The notes beneath the pieces were generated by a model. It was not told the origin of the DNA. It searched no databases and was given only the letters and a program-made list of their open reading frames with translations. This document shows positions 22,129 to 33,161 of a DNA stretch of 64,000 nucleotides, in pieces. The stretch is from assembly GCA_021234155.1 (NCBI GenBank), contig JAJEKV010000038.1:11802290-11866289 (forward strand), read 5' to 3'. Each line of letters starts with the position of its first letter. The stretch's first letter is position 1. The DNA comes from Isoetes taiwanensis. Its lineage: Eukaryota; Streptophyta; Lycopodiopsida; Isoetales; Isoetaceae. The translations under genes were made by a program, and so were the position numbers.

Positions 22129-23500
22129 TTAAACTATGACTTAAGCCACATCACCTTCTGGCCATGGAGGGCAACCCTCCGTGCGCAGCACCTTGTTTTA
22201 CGTTAAATGCTTGGAAAATACTTCAGTAAACATAAACACGAGTATTTACCTCTATTTCAGATAGAGCATCTTTTATTAGTATTTATTCACAGTAAATCTA
22301 AGTTTCTACAACCTGTTTTCATTTGTGGGAAGAGCTTGATACAATATTTAACTCGATAATTTCTTCTGCTTGTTTATCTTCAAAAATTTGCTCAAGTCCA
22401 TGTCCAATCTACCATATTCATCCCACAAAAAGCAAGAAAAAAGACAAGGGCATGAGAGGTCCGGAACCTGCAACCAATCATCAAAACTCCAGCAAAAATA
22501 TGGTAAAGATTGAAGGGCCAAAATGCACAATGGCGTCTCTCAGTTTATAGCCAATCAATCATTGTATCCTTCTGCCCTGTAGTATAATACAATAGATCTG
22601 TTTTCTATTTAAAATAAGTGTACAGAAATTTAACCTGTTGCTTTATGCAAATACAATGATTTAAAACACTTCAACAGCATAGTACTATTTTTTTTCAACC
22701 CTTTTAAGCCTATAATACATGAATTTCGTCTTGGTCTGAAGTATAATCTTCAGCTTGTTATGTCTCAAGGATGCAGGTTTGTCCCTCATTCTTATTACCA
22801 GAACTACTGTTATATGCATATCTAAACCCAGAGTTTGCTTTTTTACTTACAGATAACCCTTAGTATGGCTTGCCACCCTTTTAAAATTTGCAGCATTTTT
22901 TTTGGTTCCTCATACTTTAAGAGAATCTGACACTATCGGACATAGATAAATATGCTAAGAATTCGTCTTCAAGCCATTTCTCATCAAGGGCTTTGGAGCT
23001 GGAACCACAATGTCGGCCATTTAAATCAAATTCCCCTTCCATAAAATAGAAGGGATTTAAAGTTTTTAATTTTCTTTCAGTAATATTTTAGCCTGCCATG
23101 CCTTGTGCCGAATATCTTATCTAAAGCTAAATAGTACTGCTCAGATTTAGGCTTTGACCAAAATACATAAACATCATATCCATCCATGATGATTCTTCAT
23201 ACCTTTGATTTTGAATCGTGAATGCCCAAGCATGCCATTGCTGACGTACAGTTAGTTTTGAAGCATTTGGCTTCTAGACTAGCTACCAGAAGTCTCATTC
23301 CATAGCTATATTAGGTAAAGCCTGTTTTAGTGCGAGTGCATTTCGAAATCCCTTTGGTCGATTAACCTAAAAGACCGTCTATTATTTTTTAGGGAAATTT
23401 TTTCTAAGAAAACATCCATTGTGTGTACTCTTCTATTTTGAAGATTTATCAGATAAAAGCCCTAGATCCATGGTATAGGGGACTTTCCATATTAAATTTG
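22129..23500. other. Gene-free AT-rich stretch
   Basis: No domain recognised. The 5' untranslated part of the LINE that starts coding at 23540 may begin somewhere in its last few hundred bases, but no target duplication could be identified. Confidence 0.45.
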
Positions 23501-23539
23501 AACGTGGCATTAAAACCCTTGCTTTAGTTATCGTTGATC

Positions 23540-24223
23540 ATGGACCTCAAGGAAGAAATATCAGATTTGAAGAACGACGTCACCTTGATCAAAGAATCAC
23601 TAGACGAAGCTCTCAGCCAGAATTCAGCTCTTAGGGCCCAGAATGCAGAATTAGCTTCTGCAAATAAATCAGAGGTACAGATGGAGGAATTGGCTTCCTC
23701 AATCAATAAGCCAATAACTGATTACACCGAACATATCCAGAAACTTGAAGCCAAACTAGCATCCTTAGTTGCTGAGAATACAAAAGAGCAGATGCGCCTC
23801 CACCAAGAACATGTGAAAGCCGAACAAACAGATATGGACTTGAGGGCAAAAAACTTGAAAATATCAGGGATCCTAGAAACTGAAGATGAGGATGTATCAG
23901 AAATTCTGAGAGACTTCTTTGCCAACACAATGCATATCCATGAACCCAACTTTGTCTCAGGAAGAAGATTAGGCAGGCCTGGATTTCACACTCGTCCTAT
24001 CCTGGTCAAATTTCATAGCAAAGAGTCACGAGACAGAATTATGCACAACAAAAGTGTCCTAAAGGATGCTAAGGGTATCTGACTGGATTCTGATTTAACT
24101 CCAGCACAGTTAGAATTCAGAAGGAAGGAATGGGCAAAAGTCAAGGAATCACGCAGTGCAGGATTTGTAGTATATTTGGATCAGAGCGGGAAGGCTGTCA
24201 TTACATCCAAGAAACGGAATTAG
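23540..24223 (+). pseudogene. LINE ORF1: L1-type coiled-coil/RRM protein
   Basis: The ATG at 23540 opens M-D-L-K-E-E-I-S-D-L-K-N. About residues 1-110 are a heptad-rich coiled coil. Then N-L-K-I-S-G-I-L-E-T-E-D-E (start of an RRM-like fold), R-R-L-G-R-P-G, R-P-I-L-V-K-F, and S-R-D-R-I-M. After TGA at 24080 the same frame continues D-S-D-L-T-P-A-Q-L-E-F-R-R-K and ends at TAG 24221. This order (coiled coil, RRM, C-terminal domain with D-L-T-P) is that of the ORF1 nucleic-acid chaperone of animal L1 elements. Most seed-plant L1s carry a different ORF1 with a CCHC finger. The TGA could be a decayed CGA codon. Confidence 0.85.
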
Positions 24224-27200
24224 GGATGCGGGGCCCTGAAGCTTTGCTTATGGAATGCACATGGCCTGAGCCAATCTAAAATAGATGCTACTGTAGATAT
24301 TTGGAAGCAACATGATCTTTTATTTTTCACTGAAACTTGGGCACATCAAACACGTGCTTTGCCAGATATCCCAGGGTTTGCGAAAATAGGAGAGAAGTGG
24401 AATGCAAAAAGATCAAGTGTTGGTAGAGGGTTTGGTGGCATTGCACTGTACACTAAAAATGGCTTGGCAAGCAGCGTGCAGGTTCTAGAACCAAATCAGA
24501 GCAAACAATATATGTGGCTCAAAGTAAAAACAAAAAGCAGAATTCTATTTTTTGCTATATGCTATTATGCGCCATGCAACTCGTCCACTCATGACAATCT
24601 GGAGATAAATCTAGAAGACCCATTCTGTAATCTATGTGCAGATGTTTTGAAATATCAGAACCAAGGGGATGTGTTTGTTCTAGGGGACTTCAACTCACGG
24701 ACAGGTAGCAAACAGGCTAAAGTTTATGAGAAACTGGATGTGCACCTAAATGAGATTGAAGATCCTGCATTCCACAGAGTGTCAGAAGACACAATTTCAA
24801 ACCATATGGGAGAACTTTTGCTGGAATTCTGTACTATATGCCAATTAAAGATTGTAAACAGTTTACCTCAATTCCCAGGTTCTGGAAAATACACTTGTGT
24901 AAACCATGCAGGGGCCAGTGCAATTGATTATGTTTTGACCAAAAGCATAAACATGATTGAAAGCTGCAATGTTGGTGAGAAGCTACCTGAATCTGATCAT
25001 TTACCTATGCATGTGGTGATCAAAAGTGGAATAGAATCAGAATTCCAAAAGGCCACTTTTCAGCCCAAACTCAAGATAGATTATAAACACTGCAAAACAT
25101 ATCAGAAACTTGTAGATTTCTTGATGTCCAAAGCCATGTGGACGGGCAAACTGGAGGAAGATGCTTATATTTTCACCAAACTCATATTGCAAGCTGCTTC
25201 TGAGATCTTCGGGTACACCAAAAAGCGCTCACAGCATAAACCATGTAATTCGTGGTGGGACGTGGAATGCACAGATGCACGAGCTAAGTTACCAAGGCAC
25301 TGCATTGCAAAGCCAACCTGGTACAAGCGATTCTTGAGAACTAAAAAGCGGATATACTATAAACAGAGACAAGCAGGCCTTTGTATCCAATTCACAAAGG
25401 CGCCCAAGTCCTTTTGGAGCACATTGCAAGCTAAGCAAGATTATCCAATGCCAAATTTAGAGGCCCTGTCTAAATTGGTTAAAGATATCTATGAAAAGGA
25501 TGAAACTGATAGCATGCAAATTCTGACCACTCACGGTTCACTGTTTACAGAGGCAGAAGTACAAGAAGTAGTTTCAGAGATGGCAAATGGTAAAGCACAT
25601 GATTTGGATGGCATTTGCATAGAGCTGGTGAAATGGAGCGGACAAAAAACATGGGCAGCACTGACACGTTTGCTGAATGGCAGCGTGAACGAAGGCCTTC
25701 CTGCCAACTGGAAACTCAATAGAGTGCATCCTATTCACAAGTCGGGCGACAAGACAGAGGCATCAAATTACAGAACCATATTGATTGGGAGCACATTTGC
25801 TAAGATACTGGGAAGTTTGTTGGAGAAGAAACTTAGTTCTTGGGCAGAAGAAAACAAGAAACGGTCGGGTTTCCAAGCAGGATTTCGCAGAGAGCATAAT
25901 ACTTTTGATCATGCCCTTGCTCTCAGAGTGCTTGTCGAAAAGGCAAAGGCCCCTAAGCGTGCTCTGTACGTTGCATTTATTGACTTCTCCAAAGCATTTG
26001 ATACAGTCTCCAGGAGAGAACTAGGTGAGCGAATGGCACGCATCGGAGTTCCCATCGAGATAAGCGGCGCAGTCTCACTTTTGTACTCAGAGGTACTCAT
26101 TAAACTGAGCTGGGATGTGAATGATTTGGTCAAAAACACCATCGGTGTACGTCAAGGATGCCCACTTTCCCCCACTTTGTTTGGCCTATTCATAGATGAA
26201 CTTGAGGAATGGCTCAGAATGAGATCCTTAGCAGGTACACCACTCAGTTCATACATAGTTCAACTGCTTATGTATGCAGACGATGTGGCTTTGATGGCAA
26301 ACAAGGAGAAAGTCTTACAATGCCACCTGGATAGCCTGGAAGCATTTAGTGCTGCTAAACAAATGAAAGTAAATCTTTCAAAATCAAAGGTTACGATCTT
26401 TGGAACTAGGGATCGACCAAAATTCATGTATGGTGGAAGCGAGCTGCAGACAGTAGAATGTTACAGATATTTAGGGATAGATTTTTCCTCTAAATATAAC
26501 TGGAAGGAATGCATCAAAAACAGAGTCACGGGCGGCAAATCTGCACTATATAGTATGTTATACAGGTGTTCTAAGGCAGCATTGCATAATTGGGGATTGA
26601 CGAAGATTCTGTGCAAAACATTGGTGCAAATAGTCACCCTTTATGGTTCATCTATCTGGGGGCCGAATATCTCCAAAAAGCTTTGGAATCAAATTGAAAA
26701 CGTGCAGAAAACCTTCATCCAACATGAGCTTGGCACTAGATACCAGATCCCATATGCAATCTTGCTTGCCGAAACAGGATTGCTCCCGCTGGAAGTGGAG
26801 GCTTTGTTCCAAGCCATCAATTTTGTAAACAGGTTGAAAAAGCAGGCACCAGACAGATTATCCCATGCAGCAATGGTAAATTCGGAGCAGCAAGGATGGT
26901 ATCGGGATCTGATGAATTGAGCAGGTAGATGGGGCGTGACAGAAGCTAACTGGCCGGAGAACAAAAGCTGATGCACGCACTCTGCTAGTTCAGCTGGCCA
27001 ATGAAAATTTATGGTCCTCCCCTGGTAGCCGGATGCATCATTACAAGACCTATATTAATCAGACTCTAGAACAGGGCAGCCAGGGATACTTGGATTCGGA
27101 CATCCCGAGGCCATTGAAACAAGTGATTGCACGTTACAGAACCAGTTCCCATAGATTAGCTATTGAGACAGGTAGATGGCACAAAATCCCAATCGAGGAA

Positions 27201-27401
27201 AGGACTTGCAAGGCCTGCGCTATGCAATGTATAGAAAATGAAGATCATGTGTTTGCTTACTGCCCAGCATATTCAGAAATCAGAGAGAAGTTCACAATCA
27301 AAGTTCAAGATTTCAGATCCTTATTTTCATTATCATATTTCGATTTGGGTCTATACTTAAGGGCGGTGGATGCACACCGTTCCTTACTACTGAAGTTATG
27401 A
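24224..27401 (+). pseudogene. LINE ORF2: endonuclease and reverse transcriptase
   Basis: Reads from just after the ORF1 stop in the same frame. Apurinic-type endonuclease: L-W-N-A-H-G-L (24240s), F-T-E-T-W (about 24325), L-G-D-F-N-S-R (about 24680), S-D-H-L-P-M (about 24995). Reverse transcriptase: K-A-H-D-L-D-G-I (about 25590), H-K-S-G-D-K (about 25735), F-I-D-F-S-K-A-F-D (25977), V-R-Q-G-C-P-L-S-P (26145), intact Y-A-D-D (26275), Y-R-Y-L-G-I (26465). TGA at 26918, then after a shift a C-K-A-C ... E-D-H ... C Cys/His box near 27210-27260, ending TGA 27399. The catalytic residues are present, so the ancestor was recently active. No ATG lies between the ORF1 stop and the endonuclease core in this frame. 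Confidence 0.92.
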
Positions 27402-27451
27402 TTGTAATGATTTGCAGGCTCCATGGCTCTCTTCAGGGTCCTAAGCGAGCT

Positions 27452-27489
<38 letters not shown>

Positions 27490-27658
27490 ATTATTCAATC
27501 CTGGATGATCCATTATGTCATCATTATTACTAAGAAAAGTCTCACTTCTTATAATTTTGAACTTTATAATTACTCTCTATTTGGCGTGGCTTTCAGGTCT
27601 TTTTTTGGCACCGTTAACCATCTGTTCATTTAGTAATATACATGACATTTACTTAATT

Positions 27659-27680
27659 AAAAAAAAAAAAAAAAAAAAAA
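27659..27680 (+). repeat. A22 homopolymer
   Basis: Twenty-two A residues preceded by ACTTAATT. It could be the tail of a short retroposon or processed transcript. No recognisable body lies upstream beyond the LINE tail at 27491. Confidence 0.8.
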
Positions 27681-27891
27681 CATATCATCCATCTAAATGT
27701 CATATACAGGTGAAACCCTTGGGGCCCAAAGGTGAGCATGAGTAGCTCAACAAACTTAAAATGTTTTGGATGGTGCTAGGTACGTTTATATGATTTGGGG
27801 GTGAATTCAGAAGGAGAAAGAAAAGCAAGTCCTCAAGTAAGAAAAGCAAGTCCTCAAGTAATTGGAGAATAACAATGCCTACCATGCAAAA

Positions 27892-28169
27892 TGTTGGATA
27901 TCAAAAGGTTTACGAGCTTGGAAATATCTGGAAACATCTATTTTTGTTTATGTTGAATTTACTCCTTGAATTATGCTTAGTTAAACGGTTCCTTGTTTTA
28001 CTTTGAGTTTCTAAACTTAAAGCTTGTGTTAAGCCTAAGATTGTGTTGTTGTGGCATATAAAATGCATTGTAGATCACTAGATCAAACCAAGCTTTTCTG
28101 AATGCAAAGTTTCAAGTTCTTATCTTCATAAAGGTTCAATTCTTCTGTTTGCACTGTTGATTATTAATA
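27892..28169 (+). repeat. Copia 5' LTR
   Basis: 278 bp, TGTTGG...TTAATA, preceded by the CAAAA target duplication. It matches 38800-38977 plus 46203-46302. GGTTATGGGCCCA follows at 28170 and may be the primer-binding site, though it does not match the common initiator-Met type closely. Confidence 0.95.
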
Positions 28170-28277
28170 GGTTATGGGCCCACACATGCTTTAAACATCT
28201 GTTGCAGATTCTTAAAGTCTGTGACTAATCTCGTGTACGGTATCTCTGTCTCATCACCTCTTTTGTGAAGCCTGGAT

Positions 28278-29060
28278 ATGGAAGATAACACCGGAACTCT
28301 TTCTGCCTCGGACTGGCGCATGATTCCTCTCTTCTCAGAGAAGAATTTCCAGATGTGGAAATGGAGAATGCAAGTGGTTTTGAAGGACCGGAAGCTCTGG
28401 GATGTTGTAGAGCCTGCTCCATCAATTGCTGTTCTTGATAATCCGGCTGGTGAAGCCGCCGTTAATGAACCTCTGATTCTGGAGGCTGTTGATGAAGTGG
28501 AAAGGGATCGTAAGGCTCAGTTTCATTTTGATAACAAGCCTTGACAATGTTCATGCATGCATTGTGAAGGGCGCCCCAACTGCCCGAGCTATGTGGGAAT
28601 TCCTCACATCCCACTATGAGTCTGCAACTGCTGGAAATCGTTTGGTGCTGCGAAAGCATCTGTATGAACTCCAACTGTCAGAAGAAGATGATTTGCTTGA
28701 GCATGTATGTAAAATGAAAGAAATGCTGGATGATTTGTGTGCCACTGGAGGCGAAATTAGTGAGGACGAGAAAGTGCATGCTGCTCAACAGTCTTCCTAA
28801 ATCTTATGAAGGCTTGGTGATCTCTCTTGAAGGTAGACTTGATGTCTATACCTTTGACACGGCCTATGAGAGAATCAAAATTGAGTCTCTGAGACAGAGA
28901 CAACAATCTCGTCCTCATGATGACCTTATAGTTGCAGACACTCGAGGAAATTCCAGTCAAGATGCTCGAGAAAATCGGAGTCAAGGTAAGAAATCCAAGA
29001 AATTTACTTGCTATAGATGTCAAAAGGAGGGACATCTAGCTTGAGATTGCAGAGCACCAG
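28278..29060 (+). pseudogene. Copia gag with CCHC zinc knuckle
   Basis: ATG 28278 opens MEDNTGTLSASDWRMIPLFS, then N-F-Q-M-W-K-W-R-M-Q and W-D-V-V-E-P, the usual copia gag start. The frame shifts near 28510 to A-R-A-M-W-E-F-L-T-S-H-Y-E and L-R-K-H-L-Y-E-L-Q-L, then again near 28785 to L-L-N-S-L-P-K-S-Y-E-G. The zinc knuckle C-Y-R-C-Q-K-E-G-H-L-A-stop-D-C near 29010-29050 keeps all four ligands but carries a TGA (29042) before the last Asp-Cys. The protein would form particles and bind RNA. Broken by two frameshifts and one stop. Confidence 0.92.
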
Positions 29061-29086
29061 CACCAGTTGCTAAATTTGAGCCTATT

Positions 29087-29627
29087 GTGGAGCAGAGCAA
29101 CATGGCTATGGATTATCTTTGTGCTCCACTCACTGAAGTATCCAGAGAAGGATCTGTATGGTTTCTAGCTGGTGCAACTTGTCATATGACTTCCATCCGA
29201 AGAATCTTCATTAGCTACCAATCTCTGAAGGAGGATCAAATTGTTCGCATAGGAGGCAATCATCTTCAACGTGCCAAAGTCATTGGAACAGTAAAACTCC
29301 TAACCAAGTCTGGTGTTCCCAAATTTTTGAAAGATGTATTGCATGTTCCGGACTGCACAAGAGCTTACTTTCTGTAAGTATTATCACTGATGTAGGACTT
29401 GTTGTTTCATTTGAGACAGGTCTCTGTCACATCCAAAATGCTGCTGAGGAAATTATACTCACATGCACTCGACAAGGTAATCTCTATCACATTGCAAATG
29501 TTTTTGAAGAAGTAAATCTTGTTGTGATGAATACTCCTCAAGCCTTATGGCACTCTAGAGTTGGCCACATTTCATCTGCACGCATGGATCATTTGATCCA
29601 CAAAGGGTACTTTCCTGATAAGTCCTC
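29087..29627 (+). pseudogene. Copia protease and integrase HH half
   Basis: The protease box reads V-W-F-L-A-G-A-T-C-H-M-T where copia elements normally have W-x-x-D-S-G-A: the D-S pair is replaced by one Ala, so the catalytic Asp is missing. It continues V-L-H-V-P. From about 29380 the next domain reads L-W-H-S-R-V-G-H-I-S-S-A-R-M, the His-His half of the integrase zinc-binding domain, and stops at K-S-S where insertion 1 begins. The matching C-R-H-C half lies at about 36225, and the codons join perfectly across the insertion. Confidence 0.92.
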
Positions 29628-30389
29628 CTTCTAGAGCCTAGTTGCACTCAACCAACATACTACAACAACATGCTTGAATGAGCCATGTGGCCCTCCCCTT
29701 TATTTCCAAAATAGCAGTACAAAAATATTTCACTTATAATAATCCCTCATGCACACCGGCCTTTTTGGGCGTAAAAAAACTTCAAAGTACCACAAAGGAT
29801 CCAAAACTCAAATAAGTTCATAGAGATTTATAGGCCTCCGTTGCTAATGTCCAACACGACCCCAACATGCCAAGATTCGTGCAGAACTCGCAAAGGACGT
29901 CTCCACATCCATCTTCGAGGCAAATCTGCAAAAGGAACAAAGAAACACCTGGTACGAGGACCCCAATCTTGGCACAAAGGCCGCCACATCTTTGGCATAC
30001 GAGGGCCCACCACCATGGCGCAAGGGCCCTCAACATCGTCCCCACTTAAAACCCAACATTCAAGACATAAGAGTTGCCCCAACAACAATGCTTGGCATGA
30101 GAGCCTCCAGCCCATTGTATAAGATAACCTCCCAAGATCAAGAAGTCGAACAATGACAACAACTAAGACATTGACTATAAGAATACTCCAATAACACAAG
30201 GTTATAACGCAGGGCTAAAACTGAAGGGGGGAGGGGGGGTGGGGCATGCGACTACAAAGGGGGAGGCTCAAAGACGGCTGATGGAAATGGGAGGAATGCA
30301 ACAAGGCTATAAATAATCCAAGAGGAACTCTCTCAACTAGCCTCAAGAAGCAAATTTATCTGCTAATCTCAAAACGCAGATAAATCGTA
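29628..30389 (+). mobile_element. Insertion 1, short unit A
   Basis: 762 bp, non-coding, with its own interior unlike unit B. GGCTATAAATAATCC, a TATA-like string, lies at about 30305 in the shared 3' end, so it faces the start of unit B. The hairpin is followed by CGTA and then unit B. Confidence 0.7.
30242..30389 (+). repeat. Insertion 1 conserved 3' end, copy 1
   Basis: Runs from GGGCATGCGACT to the hairpin and CGTA. Nearly identical to 36049-36197; upstream of both copies similarity ends sharply. Contains the inverted copy of the 5' end and a 10-bp perfect stem with a 12-base loop. Confidence 0.9.
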
Positions 30390-32367
30390 CTTCTAGAGCC
30401 TAGTTGCACTCAACCAACACACTACAACAACATGCTGAAAAAAGAGGCAGAAAAACAAGAAACTAAATGTCTAAAAGAACCTAAGGGTACAATAACACCA
30501 CTTAGGAACCACAAACGCAAAGAAAAATGAGCAGGTGAAGGGGAGCAAGAGACCAGGGCACATCCAAACCACCAAGAATACTACGATTCCCTGCAATTAA
30601 GGAATGAGAAATCCAAGCAAGAAAGCAACGACGTGAAGGCTGTCCTATCAAGACAAATAGCTAAATATAGCCTACAAGAGAAAAGGTTCGGTGCCATATT
30701 TAATGCAAGGAAAAGGGACACGAGATTGAGTGCGAGAATTGAGAACCTGAGACAAAGGCAGATCCAAACAACTAACACCACCATAAGAGGAGATGAAAGA
30801 AATGCTCTACCAACCTGTAAATGAGCAAAGAGCCAAGAGCAAGCGATCTACACATTGAGCTTAACAGTTTTAAAACCTTCATGGTCAATACATACACCCA
30901 CAAACCAACTCGTTCAAAGGTCCTTCAAGATGCAGCAATCCTAAGGGCATGAAATCTCAAGGTATCTGATTATGCCGCTCATGTGCCAACCAATTGTTGC
31001 AAAGATGACACTATATTGTCCTGAGCTAACAAGTAAATACGCTCTATGAAATTCAAATGGGAACACCTAAACTCATAAATTCAAGAAGAGAACAAACTTA
31101 TCCTCCAAACAATGCAAATCTAACGCATGAAAACACCACAATAAAACTTAAGAAGTTTGCAAAGGTAAGCAACCAAACTCATACAAAGGACAACCCTTAA
31201 ACGTGTGACTAAAGGAAAATGCAATTAGCCGACAAAGGTCCAGGAACCATGAAGCTCGTACCCTGAAAACATATGATAGAAAACATGCATAGAAGGAGAA
31301 AAACTAAAACCCAATGCGATGAAACTCTGACCTAGAAAAAGGCAACTTGGGAATGGATTCAAGCATCTATTCCCTAAAATGGAAGGGAGTACACAAAATA
31401 GACCAGGAGCTATGGCACAGTTAGTGAAAACGTTAGTGAAAACAAAAGCTCTAAAACTTCAAAAATATTCCAAATTAAACACCATAAGTTCCAATAAACC
31501 AACACGCACAAGGGTCCTTCCAAAGTCGCAATGCTAACATCTAATTTGAAGGCATAAAATTAAATCTATAGACCAATCAACTCTTATAAAGAGAGAAACT
31601 GGATGCCATTAAACTTTATAAAGGAGTAACTAAGCATAGCCTGCGAGAAAATTAAGGGTTCAAGGGCCAGGAGCTTAAGAGCAAGAGACCAAAGTAGATC
31701 CAACAACTAATACCACTAACATAACCCTAAAGGAGAGATGAAAGAAGCATTAAAACCTCCAAAAGGAATTCACATACAACTTCCAGCTGCAACAAATATA
31801 AAAGATGACACATAAAGCCTTTAAAGCACAAAACTACACGCAATAAAGCCGCCGAAATACGGCAACAAAGCTCCAAACTTTGCAGGTCCTAAGACAAACA
31901 ACTTCAGAACAACATAGCACCAAAGTAGAAACTAGTTCAGTGTAACTCAAAGCATACTCAAAACAACAAGCAAATCAAAATTGGAAATATACGACCCTGA
32001 GGAGGAAGTTTGAGAAGGCAAACCAAAATAAAATGTTGAAAATCGAAAGCTTAAACAGGCACACTTGCTAAAACACCCCCTCACTTTAGCACAATCTAAA
32101 GCCCCATCAATTTATGGACAATCTAAAGCACACAAGAACTGGTAAACTAAAGGGAAGAATAAGCTCCAACAAACCCACTCCTACGAAGGTCCTTTAATGC
32201 GAGCTTAATAACATTGACTCTAAAGGCAGTGAAGGATGAACTCGCTTGCTACTAAGTGTGCCATAACTTGAAAGGTGAAAGGTTTCATTGAAAACGACTC
32301 AATTGAATAAGCATCTCATGCCTAGAAAACTGGAACGCCACAAACCGCAATCTAAGGGAAGCAACAA

Positions 32368-33161
32368 GATAAGATAAGATAAGATAAGATGAATTTTTAC
32401 GTCCACGGGAACCCAACGGGTTATGGGACGGCACATGCAAGGGCAACAGCCCATCTAAAACCTGGGGACTAGGCCCCATCACCAAACACAATAACCAAAT
32501 ATTAAAAGGCTACCAAGAATAAGATAAGATAATACTAATGCTAATGCTAATGCTAGTGGTAAATTTATGCTTCTAAATCTATCTAGACATAGCCAGTCCA
32601 AGGATTGGAAGGCCATTGATCTAGAATAATTGCTACGCCTCCCCTGTACACTGCCCATTTCTTTTGCAGGCGGGCTGCCCTCACCTTGCAGAGCTCCTCC
32701 TTACGGTTACACAATTGAAGAGGGGAAAGGTCTTCCTGTACTGAGAAACTAGTCCCTCTGAGATGGTTTCCATGCTGAAGAACATGTAAGCGGCTAAGAG
32801 TGTCTTGAAACTGAACCAAAAGATGTCGAGGACAATCAGGTCTTGCCGCTCCCACCCTAGTAGCGGAGACAACTCCATCAGCCTTCACATGCATGACAAC
32901 AGTGAAAAAATGCAAATCAGCATCCATATCAGAAAGTGCATCATCTTCTGCCTCTGCAACCCCTATAATACGCAAGTTCAGGCTCCTAGTAACAGAAGAT
33001 ACTGAGGCAGCCTGCTCCTGTCTGCTAGCTTGGGATTGTGGAGATGTCTGTACACCCACCTCAACATGTTCCCTTTCCAATGTCTGCACTTCCGCTTCAA
33101 CACAATGTTTCTTCTGTGGCTGTAATTCTGTATCTAATGTCTGTACTGAGGCAAGAATCAT
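32368..33161 (-). mobile_element. ORF1-only LINE derivative with (CTTAT)n tail
   Basis: An uninterrupted 192-residue minus-strand frame (33161 to 32583) reads like an L1-type ORF1: R-S-L-N-L-R-I-I-G-V-A-E-A-E-D-D (start of the RRM), C-P-R-H-L-L-V-Q-F, then Q-E-D-L-S-P-L-Q-L and V-R-A-A-R-L-Q-K-K-W-A-V-Y. It resembles the ORF1 at 23540. About 190 bp downstream on the same strand the sequence ends in repeated CTTAT (plus strand 32368-32391, AAGAT). No endonuclease or reverse transcriptase lies between, so ORF2 is absent, as in HAL1-type elements of mammals. The 5' coiled coil seems shortened. Confidence 0.7.

Larger units (their letters stand above)
23505..27491 (+). mobile_element. Nearly complete LINE with TAAA-repeat tail
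   Basis: Carries an L1-like ORF1 (23540-24223), an ORF2 with endonuclease, reverse transcriptase and a C-terminal Cys/His region (24224-27401), a short 3' untranslated segment and a tail of about nine AAAT units (27455-27491). Only two coding lesions plus the ORF junction stop are obvious: TGA at 24080 in ORF1, and TGA at 26918 with a frameshift before 27033 in ORF2. This is the youngest-looking LINE in the window. The 5' end is not precisely defined. Confidence 0.88.
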
